Shown: piece after piece, positions 20,557-22,062 of the stretch
Position numbering within the stretch: position 1 is the first letter of the stretch
Layout of the letters: every line of letters starts with the position of its first letter
NCBI GenBank assembly: GCA_964425745.1
Contig: CAYRNW010000035.1
Coordinates: forward strand, 1 to 22,062
Length of the DNA stretch: 22,062 nt
Direction: 5' to 3'
Source: CALCNS01 sp964425745
Lineage (GTDB): Bacteria; Bacillota; JAAYKD01
Position numbers and translations under genes: made by a program
The notes under the pieces: generated by a model
What the model was told of the DNA's origin: nothing
What the model saw: the letters and a program-made list of their open reading frames with translations, nothing else
The model's database searches: none

Positions 20557-22002
20557 ATCTACCCCACGCATGTGGGGGTGAACCGTGGTGATGGAAAAGT
20601 TAAATCTAATATTGCAAAATCTACCCCACGCATGTGGGGGTGAACCGATTCAAAATTAACATCGCCCACAGTATGAAAACATCTACCCCACGCATGTGGG
20701 GGTGAACCGTATTAGTCAATACATCAACGGGGTTTACGAAGCATCTACCCCACGCATGTGGGGGTGAACCGTCAGATGAGGTTTTAATGGCATTGTCGCG
20801 CTTATCTACCCCACGCATGTGGGGGTGAACCGGTTAGTAAAGTCAATCCACTGCGATTATAGAAAATCTACCCCACGCATGTGGGGGTGAACCGAGCGTT
20901 ACGCTGAATATCGTTATTATCCTAGCATCTACCCCACGCATGTGGGGGTGAACCGCGAAGCCGTCCAGAAACACCATTGACCGATTGAATCTACCCCACG
21001 CATGTGGGGGTGAACCGACACCTTCTTCTTCATTAAACCAACCAACGAAATCTACCCCACGCATGTGGGGGTGAACCGGTATGAGAACAAAAACCCGTAA
21101 CTTTCGTGCTAATCTACCCCACGCATGTGGGGGTGAACCGATCTCCCTGTAGATCTGCCATGTGGCAGGTGTAATCTACCCCACGCATGTGGGGGTGAAC
21201 CGATTACGATCTTTATTTTGTAGGCTGGTTCAACGATCTACCCCACGCATGTGGGGGTGAACCGGAGAGTGATCTTATGAGGTCGGTAATGACTCAATCT
21301 ACCCCACGCATGTGGGGGTGAACCGTAAAATAATCGTGTCGCTTTCCGCGTTTACGAAATCTACCCCACGCATGTGGGGGTGAACCGGAGGTCACACAAT
21401 GCAATACCGAGCAGGTCAAAATCTACCCCACGCATGTGGGGGTGAACCGTTGCTGGAGTAATCGTTGTTAGTGCTACAGGAAATCTACCCCACGCATGTG
21501 GGGGTGAACCGTAAGATTTGCCACCGAGCAGCTGAAGCTCCACCATCTACCCCACGCATGTGGGGGTGAACCGCGAATCTATGATAGAATCCTCGAAATG
21601 TGCGCATCTACCCCACGCATGTGGGGGTGAACCGGTGAAATGGTTAGACGAAAACGAGTTGCAAAAATCTACCCCACGCATGTGGGGGTGAACCGTTACA
21701 GGAATGCTCCCAGTGGTGTTGCCCGCCATCTACCCCACGCATGTGGGGGTGAACCGGCCAGAGGGCCAGCTTCACCAGAGCAACCTCTATCTACCCCACG
21801 CATGTGGGGGTGAACCGGATTTAATACTTTCAAAGGCAGGTTGTGTTAGAATCTACCCCACGCATGTGGGGGTGAACCGCAGAAAAATATGCTCCAATAT
21901 CATCAACGTTAATCTACCCCACGCATGTGGGGGTGAACCGGGTTTGACTTTCTTTCAGACGGTCTTGCGGGGAATCTACCCCACGCATGTGGGGGTGAAC
22001 CG
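20557..22002 (+). CRISPR. Type I-E CRISPR array, 24 repeats and 23 spacers
   Basis: The 29-bp repeat reads ATCTA, CCCCAC (stem), GCAT (loop), GTGGGG (stem), GTGAACCG (handle). I counted 24 copies, starting at 20557, 20619, 20681, 20743, 20804 and so on to 21974, and saw no variant copy, including the last. Spacers are 33 bp (14 cases) or 32 bp (9 cases), all different. The layout parallels the E. coli repeat that ends in AAACCG, so transcription should run on the + strand away from cas2. The final 60 bp of the window (22003-22062) hold no further repeat or gene I can see. Confidence 0.99.
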
Positions 22003-22062
22003 AAATGTGGAGTTGTCAATATTAGTTCAGTCGTAAATTCGAGATCGTAGCCCAAGGTATTT

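Noticed and set aside
20621..22036. Open frames on both strands across the array, with repeated peptides such as HMRGVD and THVGVNR
   Set aside because: They are translations of the CRISPR repeats and spacers, not genes.

Overview
The window reads as a chromosomal segment of a Bacillota (Firmicutes) bacterium, probably a clostridial or negativicute-type anaerobe. This rests on strong AGGAGG-type ribosome binding sites, sigma-A promoters with 17-bp spacers, a SAM-I (S-box) riboswitch in front of metK, a long-form ribosome hibernation factor, RecD2 and ComFC. No species call is possible from the sequence alone.

Positions 1-7986 are a housekeeping block on the + strand: ung (uracil-DNA glycosylase), tdk (thymidine kinase), smpB (trans-translation), an orphan HigA-like XRE antitoxin, riboswitch-controlled metK, recD2, comFC and hpf. 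Short GGGGAC-type palindromic repeats are scattered through it. One of them lies in frame inside comFC, where the second zinc knuckle normally sits.

Positions 7987-11720 are an accessory stretch: a GNAT acetyltransferase, an AraC-type regulator with a GyrI-like sensor domain, a C45-type Ntn-hydrolase and, convergently on the - strand, an acyltransferase-3 membrane protein. A shared terminator lies between the last two genes.

Positions 11721-12391 carry no gene but hold a dense cluster of DnaA boxes: five exact TTATNCACA matches plus near matches, next to A+T-rich DNA and several small repeats. It lies just upstream of the cas operon and looks like an origin-like or DnaA-titrating locus.

Positions 12392-22002 are a complete type I-E CRISPR-Cas system in the order cas3, cse1, cse2, cas7e, cas5e, cas6e, cas1, cas2, followed by 24 identical 29-bp repeats and 23 spacers of 32-33 bp. 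The operon is compact, with overlapping or closely abutting genes, and is visibly more A+T-rich than the housekeeping block. Cas3 would degrade targets recognised by the Cse1-Cse2-Cas7-Cas5-Cas6 Cascade complex; Cas6e would cut the repeat hairpin, and Cas1-Cas2 would add spacers. Only 17 bp separate the cas2 stop codon from the first repeat, so any leader and array promoter must overlap cas2, or the array is read through from the cas operon.

I did not find an obviously new multi-gene system. The most unusual items are the DnaA-box cluster, the almost leaderless array and the palindrome built into comFC.
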